This document shows positions 44,831 through 52,374 of a stretch of DNA of 52,989 nucleotides, one piece after another (position 1 is the first letter of the stretch; each line of letters starts with the position of its first letter). The position numbers and the translations under genes were made by a program. The notes beneath the pieces are model-generated. The model ran no database searches, was not told the origin of the DNA, and saw nothing but the letters and a program-made list of their open reading frames with translations. This DNA comes from Lachnospiraceae bacterium. GTDB lineage: Bacteria > Bacillota > Clostridia > Lachnospirales > Lachnospiraceae. The DNA lies in contig JAIEAP010000040.1 in the NCBI GenBank assembly GCA_029071325.1, forward strand, positions 1 through 52,989, given 5' to 3'.

Positions 44831-46282
44831 ATGAAGAAACGCAGATATATTGCTGTATTGGGGATGGCTCTGTGTCTGACCGCGGGCTTATTTGCAGCAG
44901 ATATCCCTCAAATAGGGAATATAGATAGGGTGCAGGCGGCAGAGTACTGGCCGGAAGCGCCGGAGATAGAATCTCCCAATGCCATTGTGATGGAAGTGTC
45001 CACAGGCGTGGTGCTCTATGAGAAGAACGCCCATGAGCAGCATTATCCCGCCAGTATCACGAAGATCATGACGGCAATGCTGGCACTGGAAAACAGTTCT
45101 CTGGATGAGACGATAACATTTTCCAATGACGCTGTATATAAGACCGAAGGTTCCAGTATTTACCGGGATGTAGGTGAGCAGATGACCATGGAGCAGACAT
45201 TGTATGCCATTATGCTGGAGTCTGCCAACGAATGTGCATATGCGATAGCAGAGCATGTGGCAGGCAGTGAGGATGCTTTTGTGGATATGATGAATGCCAG
45301 AGCGGCAGAGCTGGGGTGTACGGATACACATTTTAGCAATCCTCATGGATTGACGGAGGAAGATCATTATACCAGCTGTTATGATATGGCGCTGATTGCC
45401 AGAGAGGCGTACAAGAATGAAATATACCGTACCATAATATCCACCGGGACATATCAGATTCCGCCTACCAATAAACATCCGGATGAGATTACGTATTTGC
45501 TGAATCATAATCGTATGATCCATCCATTCAGAGATCACGGAGAATATGTCTATGAATATTGTGTGGGCGGGAAGACAGGCTACACGGATGCTGCCAACAG
45601 CACGCTTGTGACATATGCCCAGAAGGATGGCATGACGCTGGTCTGCGTGATCATGAATACCAAGTCGCCGGCGCAGTGGGAGGATTCCATTGCACTGTAT
45701 GATTATTATCTGGATCAATTTACTGTGTACTCCATAGCGGAGAATGAGACCCGTCTGGAAGAGGGAGAAAAGAGCACAAGCTTCTTAGGGGAACAGGATT
45801 CCTATGCCAAGATCAGCGAAGATTCCATAATTGTGCTGCCCAGAACAGGAACCTTTGCCGAGACGGTTCCCACCGTGGAGGTAAAAGAGGATTCCAATGC
45901 AAAAGATGTGATTGCTACGGTTGAGTATACCTTTGCCGGACATTTTGTGGGAAGCGCCGATATTCTGGCAAATGAGGCGGCGGTTGAGCCTTTTCCTTTC
46001 GATAACATAAAGCCGGAGATGGACCAGGCGGCAGGGACAGCCGAAGGCTCCCATAAGCTACGCATTAATATATGGATGGTGCTGCTGTGCATCCTGGGAG
46101 TTGCAGCGCTGGGGGTTCTGATATGGGTATTGAAATATTTTATCGATCACTTCTATATCATCCGTCATAAATACTTTGACAAGCCTAAGAAGGACAAGCG
46201 TTTTCATATCATCAAGAATACCTATAACAGCAAGCGTATGAGAAAGCACAGAAGAAAACGTAATGGAAGTCTGAAATTCTAG
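44831..46282 (+). CDS. D-alanyl-D-alanine carboxypeptidase (DacF/PBP5 type)
   Basis: 483 residues. A signal peptide (1-37, ending near VQA) is followed by the serine peptidase core with S75-I-T-K78, S131-A-N133 and K248-T-G250 motifs. A C-terminal beta domain, a hydrophobic segment (about 422-445) and a basic cytoplasmic tail follow. The transmembrane end is not the amphipathic anchor of E. coli PBP5. It trims the fifth residue of peptidoglycan stem peptides. ATG 44831 is chosen because CAGGAGA lies 6-8 nt upstream; the longer frame to 44786 has no such site. The gene is monocistronic, with a terminator at 46315-46352. Confidence 0.93.
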   Translation: MKKRRYIAVLGMALCLTAGLFAADIPQIGNIDRVQAAEYWPEAPEIESPNAIVMEVSTGVVLYEKNAHEQHYPASITKIMTAMLALENSSLDETITFSNDAVYKTEGSSIYRDVGEQMTMEQTLYAIMLESANECAYAIAEHVAGSEDAFVDMMNARAAELGCTDTHFSNPHGLTEEDHYTSCYDMALIAREAYKNEIYRTIISTGTYQIPPTNKHPDEITYLLNHNRMIHPFRDHGEYVYEYCVGGKTGYTDAANSTLVTYAQKDGMTLVCVIMNTKSPAQWEDSIALYDYYLDQFTVYSIAENETRLEEGEKSTSFLGEQDSYAKISEDSIIVLPRTGTFAETVPTVEVKEDSNAKDVIATVEYTFAGHFVGSADILANEAAVEPFPFDNIKPEMDQAAGTAEGSHKLRINIWMVLLCILGVAALGVLIWVLKYFIDHFYIIRHKYFDKPKKDKRFHIIKNTYNSKRMRKHRRKRNGSLKF

Positions 46283-46314
46283 AGAAAACATAATAATAGG
46301 ACAGAAATAAAAAG

Positions 46315-46352
46315 AAACGACAATATTTAAATCATAATATTGTCGTTTTCTT
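46315..46352 (+). terminator. Terminator after the carboxypeptidase gene
   Basis: AAACGACAATATT and AATATTGTCGTTT form a 13-bp perfect stem with an 8-nt loop, followed by TCTTATATTA. Confidence 0.85.
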
Positions 46353-46433
46353 ATATTATAGACATTAACGTTAAGGCGGATTATATTCTGATAATTTATA
46401 AACAAGGGGTGACAAATCAGTATTTAAAGTATG

Positions 46434-46476
46434 TTATCCACATTGTTGTAAACATTTGCGGCTAATTTGTGGATAA
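46434..46476. promoter_or_regulatory. Pair of perfect, inverted DnaA boxes
   Basis: TTATCCACA at 46434-46442 and its inverse TGTGGATAA at 46468-46476, both exact consensus, 25 bp apart. The second lies inside the last codons and stop of the leftward gene. No box in the window's oriC matches the consensus this well, suggesting a DnaA-titrating or regulatory cluster about 31 kb from the origin. Confidence 0.75.
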
Positions 46477-47001
46477 CAGAGGCTGCAAGTAGGACAGGAT
46501 TCTCGCCTTTTCCCTGGTGTAAATAATAATGCCGTTACTGGTCTTAAAGATCGTGTCGTAATGATTCTGTAAGCTGATGCAATCCTTTAAGGTATGGATC
46601 AGATAATCACACATTTCAGGCGGCACCATAAGCAGTACCGGTTCGGATCCCTCTAAAGGCAGCAGGGAGGCTTCACCCTTTTGCAGCAGGCGGCCGATCT
46701 CCTGGTCCTGTTCCAGCTGCTCAGAGGTTTTGTTTACGATAAAATAGCCATGTTCATCCCGGGGCATATTCATAGCCTTGATGGCGCGCTGCACCTGCTT
46801 GGTCAGGGCGTCGGAGGCTGGATAAAGTGACTGAAAGTATGCCATGAAGTCAGATGCATGGCGAAAATGCTCATTGGTTCCTTTTTCCAGAACCTCCGTG
46901 ATCAGAATCCGCTTGATGATCTTCTGGCAGGTTTCCCTGGAAGGGTTCTTTTTGGTATTTGATAAGGTGTCCATAATTTCCTCATTCGACAAAAAAGACA
47001 T
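46462..47001 (-). CDS. Conserved-looking hypothetical protein
   Basis: 179-residue soluble protein that I do not recognise. The N-terminal half is helical and charged (MSFLSNEEIMDTLSNTKK..., then TCQKIIKRILITEVLEKG). The C-terminal half has alternating strands (EPVLLMVPPEMCDYL, NGIIIYTREKARIL). No signal peptide or membrane segment is present. The coding frame runs through a DnaA box at its 3' end. A weak site AATGAGGAAAT precedes the start. It is isolated between a carboxypeptidase gene and a convergent-then-divergent AbiE-like pair. Confidence 0.6.
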   Translation of the reverse strand: MSFLSNEEIMDTLSNTKKNPSRETCQKIIKRILITEVLEKGTNEHFRHASDFMAYFQSLYPASDALTKQVQRAIKAMNMPRDEHGYFIVNKTSEQLEQDQEIGRLLQKGEASLLPLEGSEPVLLMVPPEMCDYLIHTLKDCISLQNHYDTIFKTSNGIIIYTREKARILSYLQPLLSTN

Positions 47002-47118
47002 TACTTAATGTTCCAATTCGTATTATAGGACAATATAAAGTAAATTTCAACGACAAATTTAAAATATCAGGACATATGGCATTTTATAATGAATAATGAA
47101 AAAATGCATTCCAAGAAG

Positions 47119-47147
47119 TTGACAAGCGGCAAAAACAGACGTATACT
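47119..47147 (+). promoter_or_regulatory. Consensus promoter of the AbiE-like pair
   Basis: Perfect TTGACA (47119-47124), 17-bp spacer and TATACT (47142-47147), then AAGGAG seven bases before the ATG at 47168. The promoter is unusually strong for a toxin-antitoxin operon. Confidence 0.8.
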
Positions 47148-47167
47148 AAACAGCAAGGAGTGATGAT

Positions 47168-47782
47168 ATGAATGCAGCAAGAAGAGAAGAACTGATACCG
47201 CAGCTGGAGAAGCTGATGGAAGAAAATCAAGGAGTCGTGCGCGCCGCACAGCTCTATCCTCTGGGACTGACCTATCGCAACATCCAGGGGCTGGTGAAGG
47301 CGGGCGTATTGGATCATGTGAAAAGTGGTTACTATTCCATGGGTTATCAGGACAAGCCTCAGGAAGATATTATTTACGGGCTGTTCCCGGATGGCGTGCT
47401 GTGTATGGACACGGCGTTATATTATCATGGGTATCTGGACAGCCGTCCTTACACATGGAGTATCGCTATCAGCAAGAATACATCAAAATCAAGGTTCCGG
47501 ATGGATTATCCAGTGGTACAGCCTTTTTACTGTGAGCCGGAGGCGCTGACGCTGGGAGTAGAGAAAATTCCCTTTTCCCAGGGGGAGATACAGATTTATA
47601 ATAAAGAACGTCTGATCTGTGACTGCCTGAAATATGAGGAACGCCTGGATCGGGAAAGTATGAAGAAGGCGCTGCTCGCCTTTATCAATGAGCCGGAGAA
47701 GGATATTGCCCGCCTCATGGAATATGCCAGAGCCAGAAAAGTAGTTGCCAAGGTGCAGAGCCGGATAGGAGTGTGGCTGTAA
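47168..47782 (+). CDS. AbiEi-type antitoxin / winged-helix regulator
   Basis: 204 residues. The N-terminal winged helix (EELIPQLEKLMEENQGVVRA and LTYRNIQGLVKAGVLDHVKSGYYSM) precedes a C-terminal domain with LFPDGVLCMDTALYYHGYLD, YNKERLICDCLKYEERLD and DIARLMEYARARKVVAKV, the pattern of AbiEi antitoxins of type IV toxin-antitoxin systems. These repress their own operon and counteract the partner without direct complex formation. The stop codon overlaps the start of the next gene (TAATG). Confidence 0.85.
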   Translation: MNAARREELIPQLEKLMEENQGVVRAAQLYPLGLTYRNIQGLVKAGVLDHVKSGYYSMGYQDKPQEDIIYGLFPDGVLCMDTALYYHGYLDSRPYTWSIAISKNTSKSRFRMDYPVVQPFYCEPEALTLGVEKIPFSQGEIQIYNKERLICDCLKYEERLDRESMKKALLAFINEPEKDIARLMEYARARKVVAKVQSRIGVWL

Positions 47783-48657
47783 TGATGCTGGTCAATGAAA
47801 CCGCCGTAAAGGTGAAGAGTCAGGAACTGAATATTCCCTTTTCCCATCTGCTGCCTGCTGCCGTATTGGAGCATATCCTGTGGCTGCTGCAGCAATCGGA
47901 CTGGAGGGAGCGCCTTTGGCTGCGCGGCAGCAGCAATCTGGGACTGGAGGCATACAGCCGTAAGCCAGTGTTCGACCTGTCCTTCTATTATCATGCGCCG
48001 GAGCATCCCCTGACACCGGAGACATTGGAGGAGTTCTTCACGGAATTATTAAGCAAACGGGAAGAGGGGCAGCTACAATTCACATATGTGAATTGCCATT
48101 CCGAAACAGGAAGCCATGATATTGAAGTAACAGCCGTTATGGGGATGATAGAGGTCCCGGTGAAGCTTCATGTGCAGGAATTGACGCAGGATGAATTGCA
48201 GCCCGTGGAGAGCGATGTGCGTTTGTTTTTGCAGAATAACCAGGTCATTCAATTTCTCCTGTATCCTTCGGAACAGATCGTAGTGGAGAATTTTGTTACT
48301 ATTTTAGAAAAAATGGAACTGATCAATGATCTGTCCCCTTATCTGGAAATATATACTATTCTGGGACGTGAGACCATAGAGGGCCGGCGCCTGCAGCAGA
48401 TGATCGCAGATGAGGGCAGACAGAGAGCCTTACATTTCCGGGAAGACCGTCTTGATATGATCTTAAACTACCGGAATTATACATATATGAAGAAAAAGTG
48501 GAGGGCGTATCTGAAGCGTGAGCGGAGAAATACTCCTTCCTGGGAAGAAGTCATAGACCGGTTTGGTACATTCTTCCCGCCGCTGTGGGAAGCGGTTATC
48601 CGGGACAGAGTCTATATAGGAGACTGGATGCCGGAATTGCAGCGCTTCCTAGAATAA
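47782..48657 (+). CDS. AbiEii-like nucleotidyltransferase homologue with degenerate active site
   Basis: 291 residues. It is the size and position of an AbiEii toxin, directly coupled to the AbiEi-type gene. The nucleotidyltransferase motif, normally GG-T-x-L ... D-x-D, reads RLWLRGSSNLGLEAYSRKPV then FDLSFYYH. The first loop is GSSNL (49-53), and the second acidic residue of the D-x-D pair is Ser67 after Asp65. The remainder (SEQIVVENFVTILEKMELI; REDRLDMILNYRNYTYMKKKW; helical C-terminus) resembles the AbiEii helical half. Catalytic toxicity is doubtful. The start ATG 47782 follows AGGAG by about 10 nt. Confidence 0.7.
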   Translation: MMLVNETAVKVKSQELNIPFSHLLPAAVLEHILWLLQQSDWRERLWLRGSSNLGLEAYSRKPVFDLSFYYHAPEHPLTPETLEEFFTELLSKREEGQLQFTYVNCHSETGSHDIEVTAVMGMIEVPVKLHVQELTQDELQPVESDVRLFLQNNQVIQFLLYPSEQIVVENFVTILEKMELINDLSPYLEIYTILGRETIEGRRLQQMIADEGRQRALHFREDRLDMILNYRNYTYMKKKWRAYLKRERRNTPSWEEVIDRFGTFFPPLWEAVIRDRVYIGDWMPELQRFLE

Positions 48658-48662
48658 AAAAA

Positions 48663-48696
48663 TACACCGGGGCAGCAGGCGCTTTGCCCTGGTGTA
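48663..48696. terminator. Bidirectional terminator between convergent genes
   Basis: TACACCGGGGCA and TGCCCTGGTGTA pair (one G-T) over an 10-nt loop. The A-rich upstream and the T-rich flank allow termination on both strands. It lies between the AbiEii-like gene and the histidine kinase gene. Confidence 0.75.
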
Positions 48697-48699
48697 AGA

Positions 48700-50193
48700 T
48701 CATTTCTGCAATACAAACATATCGCCTCTTAAGTGAACCGATTCTATCTCATCAAATCGGTACGTCTCTATAATGTAATGGTTTTTATGGTCAAACATGA
48801 TCGTAATCTTCTTGGTGAACTCACTTTCCTGCGGTGCGTATTCTACAATGTGCAGTGACGCACGGTATTTCTTCTTTAATTTCCAGATATCCATAAGTCC
48901 AATCCCGCTGCCGCCTTCTGCAAGATGTGTGGAATGACGCTGTAATCCTAAGTCCTCGTAGACCATAGGCGAAAAGTCATTTCCGCTGTCTGCCAACTCT
49001 ATGGCGGCATGTTCACCCAATTTTCCCAGATAAAGTACGATCGAAGGGCTGGAACTACCCTTCGTGGCAATGATTGCATTTTCAATCAGGTCTGACAGGA
49101 GATGTGCCAGGTCTTCCGTGGTGATATATTCCGTTATGTCAGAAACATCATCTCCGAGACGTACATGGAACTTGATCTGCAAGGCCTGCGCCCGCTTTTC
49201 CATAAGGGACAGCATAGCGTCCAGAATGACAATGCCGGTGGGCGGGAGTGTGTATACCCATTTCTGATAAGCGGACAATACCTGTTTCCGCTCCGTCAGC
49301 ATCCGTTCCAGTTGATCGGTCAGCGCATCTCCATCCTGCCGCATCCGGTCGGTCTGGCCGGAATAAGCCGTCACGAAGTTCCGAACGGCAAGCTCCATAG
49401 CAGGAATCATTTTGTTATCCTTATGGATCACCCGCGCCAGAGAATCGTTATCCTCCCGCACCCGCTCACATTCCTGCTTCAATTCCCGAAGCTCCGCCTG
49501 CAGGGAAGCAAGCTCTGCCATCCGCAGCTTTTCCTGATAAGCGCGCCGTACTTTGGCGCTCCACCAGGAGAGAAGAAGTATACCTAATAGAAGGAACATC
49601 AGAAGCCAGATCAATCCCACCGTTGAATCCGCAATGGAAAAGTAATTCAATCCCAATACTAAAACCAGGATGGCAAATGCAAGAAGCACGCCTCCCACGG
49701 AGGATCCCGATTGATAGAGAAACGGCATGCCCTTCCGAAAGGTCTTGATACGGAACAGCAGGAAAATAAGCACGAGTTCCAAAATACCGCTGATAATCAG
49801 AAAGGGGAGCATAATTAAATCTTCTCTGCCATAGAAAAATATTGCAGATATCATAGTGACGATAACACAGGAAATAATAAATATTGCATAACTTAAGCCA
49901 AAGGAAATGGCTGCGGCAGAGAAGATCACAGAAGGATTTCGTTTAACCTGCGCGCACATATATAAAACAATCAATAAGATGATGATGCTCAATCCTAATA
50001 AAGAAGAGATAGCCTCTAGGAAATAGGCGATAATTCCATTAACAAGAGAAAGCAAAATGATATAAGGCTTATTTTTTCTAAATAAAGAGCGCATCCATAA
50101 GATGCGGCAGCAGGCATAGATACTGCCAAGAGTAATGAAAAAGAAGCGGACGAAGGTAGTCAGATCATCCACCGTAAAGTTAAAGTCTATCAT
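48700..50193 (-). CDS. Sensor histidine kinase, GHKL type (AgrC-like organisation)
   Basis: 497 residues. Six to seven hydrophobic segments occupy residues 1-210 without a large extracellular domain, followed by a coiled coil (about 218-252) and a phosphoacceptor-type region (SLARVIHKDNK, His257). The GHKL ATPase has an N-box SDLIENAIIAT (Asn372) and a glycine-rich GGSGIGLMDI (about 427-436). This is the layout of peptide-sensing kinases such as AgrC. The start is ATG 50193, five bases after GAGGG; the longer frame to 50271 lacks a site. Its expected partner, the Spo0A-type regulator, lies 275 bp upstream, across a terminator and a small opposite-strand ORF. Confidence 0.85.
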   Translation of the reverse strand: MIDFNFTVDDLTTFVRFFFITLGSIYACCRILWMRSLFRKNKPYIILLSLVNGIIAYFLEAISSLLGLSIIILLIVLYMCAQVKRNPSVIFSAAAISFGLSYAIFIISCVIVTMISAIFFYGREDLIMLPFLIISGILELVLIFLLFRIKTFRKGMPFLYQSGSSVGGVLLAFAILVLVLGLNYFSIADSTVGLIWLLMFLLLGILLLSWWSAKVRRAYQEKLRMAELASLQAELRELKQECERVREDNDSLARVIHKDNKMIPAMELAVRNFVTAYSGQTDRMRQDGDALTDQLERMLTERKQVLSAYQKWVYTLPPTGIVILDAMLSLMEKRAQALQIKFHVRLGDDVSDITEYITTEDLAHLLSDLIENAIIATKGSSSPSIVLYLGKLGEHAAIELADSGNDFSPMVYEDLGLQRHSTHLAEGGSGIGLMDIWKLKKKYRASLHIVEYAPQESEFTKKITIMFDHKNHYIIETYRFDEIESVHLRGDMFVLQK

Positions 50194-50331
50194 GTAATCC
50201 CTCTTTTCTTTGGTAAAAAGATATGACAATAAATCATATCCGTCCACAAAAATCATATCACAGAATCGCAAAGAAGTGAACGGAGAAACTTCCTATACTT
50301 TTTTTGAACAAAAGATAAAGGAGGGATTCTC

Positions 50332-50385
50332 ATGGATTGGATGTGGAGATTCTTTATGCTGTTAGCATGTGGAAAGAGAGTGTAA
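50332..50385 (+). CDS. 17-residue peptide ORF with near-perfect ribosome binding site
   Basis: Encodes MDWMWRFFMLLACGKRV. It has AAAGGAGGG six bases before the ATG and a strong terminator 10 bp after the stop, so a short independent transcript is plausible. The peptide is hydrophobic with Trp, Phe and Leu, one Cys near the end and a basic C-terminus. It lies on the opposite strand between the Spo0A-type regulator and the GHKL kinase genes. A weak -10-like TATACT is at 50294-50299. No homologue is recognised. It could be a signalling or membrane-active peptide, or chance. Confidence 0.4.
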   Translation: MDWMWRFFMLLACGKRV

Positions 50386-50395
50386 TAAGGTAAAC

Positions 50396-50428
50396 AAAGA
50401 GCTGCGTCCTTATGGAACGCAGCTCTTT
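50396..50428. terminator. Bidirectional terminator between regulator and kinase genes
   Basis: AAAGAGCTGCGT and ACGCAGCTCTTT form a 12-bp perfect stem (9-nt loop). The minus-strand tail is TTTGTTTA and the plus-strand tail is TCCTG preceded by TTTT. It ends the regulator transcript and could also end the 17-codon ORF transcript. Confidence 0.8.
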
Positions 50429-50468
50429 TCCTGTATTGGGATAATATCGGTGATGGCAAAACGATTCG

Positions 50469-51257
50469 TTAATATTCATCTCCGATTTTGTTGGCATAGT
50501 AATAGACAAATTCCATGATGGTAGGCATACCCCTGCGGTCACTGACCTTGGCAGTGTAGTTCTGCTTTAAGACACGCTCGTTGCTGTGCGCCCAGACGCT
50601 GCCGATACAATTCTGGATGGCGCGTTCCACGCTGGCAGGGCTTTTCTGATACTTCTTGCCGATATTCAGCAGCAGATTGCCGTCGTGACCTTCCATAACC
50701 ATATAAATAGCATCCGTCAGGTATTTGTATCCCAGCAGCTTGGGTCTCATTTCAATCTTCTCCAATTCCTGATGGATGGTCCGGATCACAACCTTCTCCC
50801 GGGTATCTTGGGGAAGTGCAGGTACGGAGGGAGTGAACTCCACATTGATGACCTTTGACTGGATGGCGCTCTTCATAGCCTGGAGGAATTCCACGACATA
50901 CTGGGCGCAATACCCGCGTTCATACTTGCTCAAAATAAAGTCTGCACCTAATGAACGCACAGATGAAAGGGTTGTGTTACTGGAATTATTCGTAGTGACC
51001 AGAATATAGGGACGTTTGGTAAGTTCAATCCCATTTAACTGTGACAGGAACAGGATACCGTTTCCGCCGCCCAGTTTAAGTTCCAGATCAAGAATGATAG
51101 CATCGGGAGTTGATTTTTCGACTAATTCCAGGGCATCAAAGCTATTATCTACAATGCCTGATATTTCCATATCCTCTGATCTCACCAGACAATCGCGAAG
51201 TGAATTGCAGCTGCTTGGATCGTCTTCAATTACCAGAACTGTCAGCGGACCACTCAT
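50469..51257 (-). CDS. Response regulator with Spo0A-type C-terminal DNA-binding domain
   Basis: 262 residues. The receiver domain (1-125) has acidic pair E11-D12-D13, phospho-acceptor Asp57 in AIILDLELK and a conserved Lys in SKYE. The C-terminal domain (about 150-262) resembles Spo0A-C: IHQELEKIEMRPKLLGYKYLTDAIYMV, then SPASVERAIQNCIGSVW (recognition-helix type SRVERAIR) and PTIMEFVYYYANKI. It is a paralogue-like regulator, shorter and different from canonical Spo0A. ATG 51257 follows GAGGAGG. It probably pairs with the GHKL kinase gene downstream on the same strand. Confidence 0.85.
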   Translation of the reverse strand: MSGPLTVLVIEDDPSSCNSLRDCLVRSEDMEISGIVDNSFDALELVEKSTPDAIILDLELKLGGGNGILFLSQLNGIELTKRPYILVTTNNSSNTTLSSVRSLGADFILSKYERGYCAQYVVEFLQAMKSAIQSKVINVEFTPSVPALPQDTREKVVIRTIHQELEKIEMRPKLLGYKYLTDAIYMVMEGHDGNLLLNIGKKYQKSPASVERAIQNCIGSVWAHSNERVLKQNYTAKVSDRRGMPTIMEFVYYYANKIGDEY

Positions 51258-51392
51258 AATATAATATCCTCCTCCCATTTGCAAATCTTCCTATTTAAAT
51301 GCAGCAACACCATTATATTACAAAGAAATTTGCCTTTCAATATAAAACGGCAAAATCTAACAAAAACCAACGAAAAGACACCCACAGACAAA

Positions 51393-51429
51393 AGCCCTTT
51401 TTATTGGTAAAATAAATGATGGAAGGGCT
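51393..51429 (-). terminator. Terminator of the small ORF at 51452
   Basis: AGCCCTT and AAGGGCT pair (7 bp) with an about 22-nt loop, followed on the minus strand by TTTTGTCTG. Confidence 0.5.
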
Positions 51430-51451
51430 GGCAGGGGTGCCACTCTTTGAG

Positions 51452-51607
51452 TTATGAAAAATTTTTATAACTTGGGCAGAGATACGTACATCTCTGCTCA
51501 AGCTGGTTTATACGAGTCTTTTTCACATTATAGCACGTTGCTGCTGGTTTGTCAGTCTCAAAAGGAATTCCTTTGTGAGATTTTTGTGGATTGTCGCTTT
51601 TTGCCAT
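51452..51607 (-). CDS. Small 51-residue protein of unknown function
   Basis: Starts with ATG 51607, seven bases after GGAGGG, reading MAKSDNPQKSHKGIPF. It then continues with a hydrophilic, Cys- and Tyr-containing C-terminus (LEQRCTYLCPSYKNFS). No domain is recognised. The good ribosome binding site, which is buried in a hairpin (51613-51653), supports translation. The longer frame up to 51856 fuses it to an unrelated remnant and is probably not a real gene. Confidence 0.5.
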   Translation of the reverse strand: MAKSDNPQKSHKGIPFETDKPAATCYNVKKTRINQLEQRCTYLCPSYKNFS

Positions 51608-51612
51608 AAATG

Positions 51613-51653
51613 AACCCTCCAAACTGTGTAATCTTACATCAGTTTGGAGGGTT
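51613..51653. promoter_or_regulatory. Perfect 14-bp palindrome that buries the ribosome binding site of the 51-residue ORF
   Basis: AACCCTCCAAACTG (51613-51626) / CAGTTTGGAGGGTT (51640-51653); the 13-nt centre TGTAATCTTACAT is itself nearly palindromic. On the minus strand the second arm contains GGAGGG used by the ATG at 51607, so the hairpin could block translation. Confidence 0.65.
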
Positions 51654-51904
51654 ACATAAATTTGGGGATACTCCCGCCAAGACACCTGCTCCTCATCAAT
51701 GGTGTTCCTGCATTTATTGCAATCATTATATTCTTTCGCAAGTATCATCAGGCTGCACGGATAGTTGTTATATCCAAGTTGTGGTTCCTTCATCTCTTTG
51801 ACGTTATCTATAATTATCTCTACCTCATCCCCAAAATATGAAGCCTTTAAATCCAATATATCAACATCCCAATACTTGGTTTGATCAATTTTTTTGTATT
51901 TCTT
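51654..51904 (-). pseudogene. 5'-less remnant of an immunity-like gene
   Basis: An open frame on the minus strand with no ATG near its start (a TAA lies at 51905-51907 just upstream) encodes KYWDVDILDLKASYFGDEVE followed by IIIDNVKEMKEPQLGYNNYP. Acidic alpha/beta sequences of this kind are common in orphan immunity genes next to polymorphic toxins. The frame then runs into the palindrome and the 51-residue ORF. It looks like a cut immunity gene, an assignment made by general appearance only. Confidence 0.4.
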
Positions 51905-51963
51905 TTATCTAAAGATATTCCGTCCGCCTACATAGCAGGGGTATTTTTACTGTAACACCAAAA

Positions 51964-52013
51964 ATCTATTTCTTGCACTTGCTCTACATTCGTAGTCTAG
52001 ACAAGAAATAGAT
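51964..52013 (-). terminator. Terminator after the immunity gene
   Basis: ATCTATTTCTTG (51964-51975) and CAAGAAATAGAT (52002-52013) form a 12-bp stem around a 26-nt loop; the minus-strand tail is TTTTGGTG. The rest of 51905-51963 shows nothing I can name. Confidence 0.6.
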
Positions 52014-52049
52014 CTCTGTAAAAATGAAAATTCTAAAGTGTAACCATAA

Positions 52050-52364
52050 TTAAATATATTGTTTCATAATCATCCACAGTTTATCTTTTAACGCATCTAA
52101 TGGCTCATTCAATTTTAATCGTGTATGAAAATCATCATCATGGATATAAAAATCATTTAGCCCTCCTTTTGAAGGATACAATATTTTGTATTTATCCAAT
52201 ATATACTCTGTTTTTTCTTTCTCACTCGCCATTGAATCTATACATTTAATAATATCCGAAATAGCCTTTATTTGGATGTTATAATATTTTTTGCCATATT
52301 CTTGTACAAACTTCCCTAATTGTACAAAAATTTCTCTTAGTACATATAAATCTTTCTCTGTCAT
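52050..52364 (-). CDS. Probable immunity protein of the adjacent toxin
   Basis: 104-residue, largely helical, acidic protein (MTEKDLYVLREIFVQLGKFVQEYGKKYYNIQIKAI is split here as MTEKDLYVLREIFVQ and LGKFVQEYGKKYYN). It starts with ATG seven bases after AGGAGGGG and 10 bp downstream of the toxin stop codon, the classic toxin-immunity order. I do not recognise the family. Low GC, like the rest of this end, suggests mobile origin. Confidence 0.6.
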   Translation of the reverse strand: MTEKDLYVLREIFVQLGKFVQEYGKKYYNIQIKAISDIIKCIDSMASEKEKTEYILDKYKILYPSKGGLNDFYIHDDDFHTRLKLNEPLDALKDKLWMIMKQYI

Positions 52365-52374
52365 ATTTCCCCTC

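Noticed and set aside
44888-45718. Leftward open frame of 276 codons inside the carboxypeptidase gene
   Set aside because: Antisense shadow; the plus strand carries the SITK, SAN and KTG motifs.
51452-51856. Single 134-codon gene joining the immunity remnant and the 51-residue ORF
   Set aside because: The start would be a TTG without a ribosome binding site, and the frame crosses a perfect palindrome. The inner ATG at 51607 has a good ribosome binding site.
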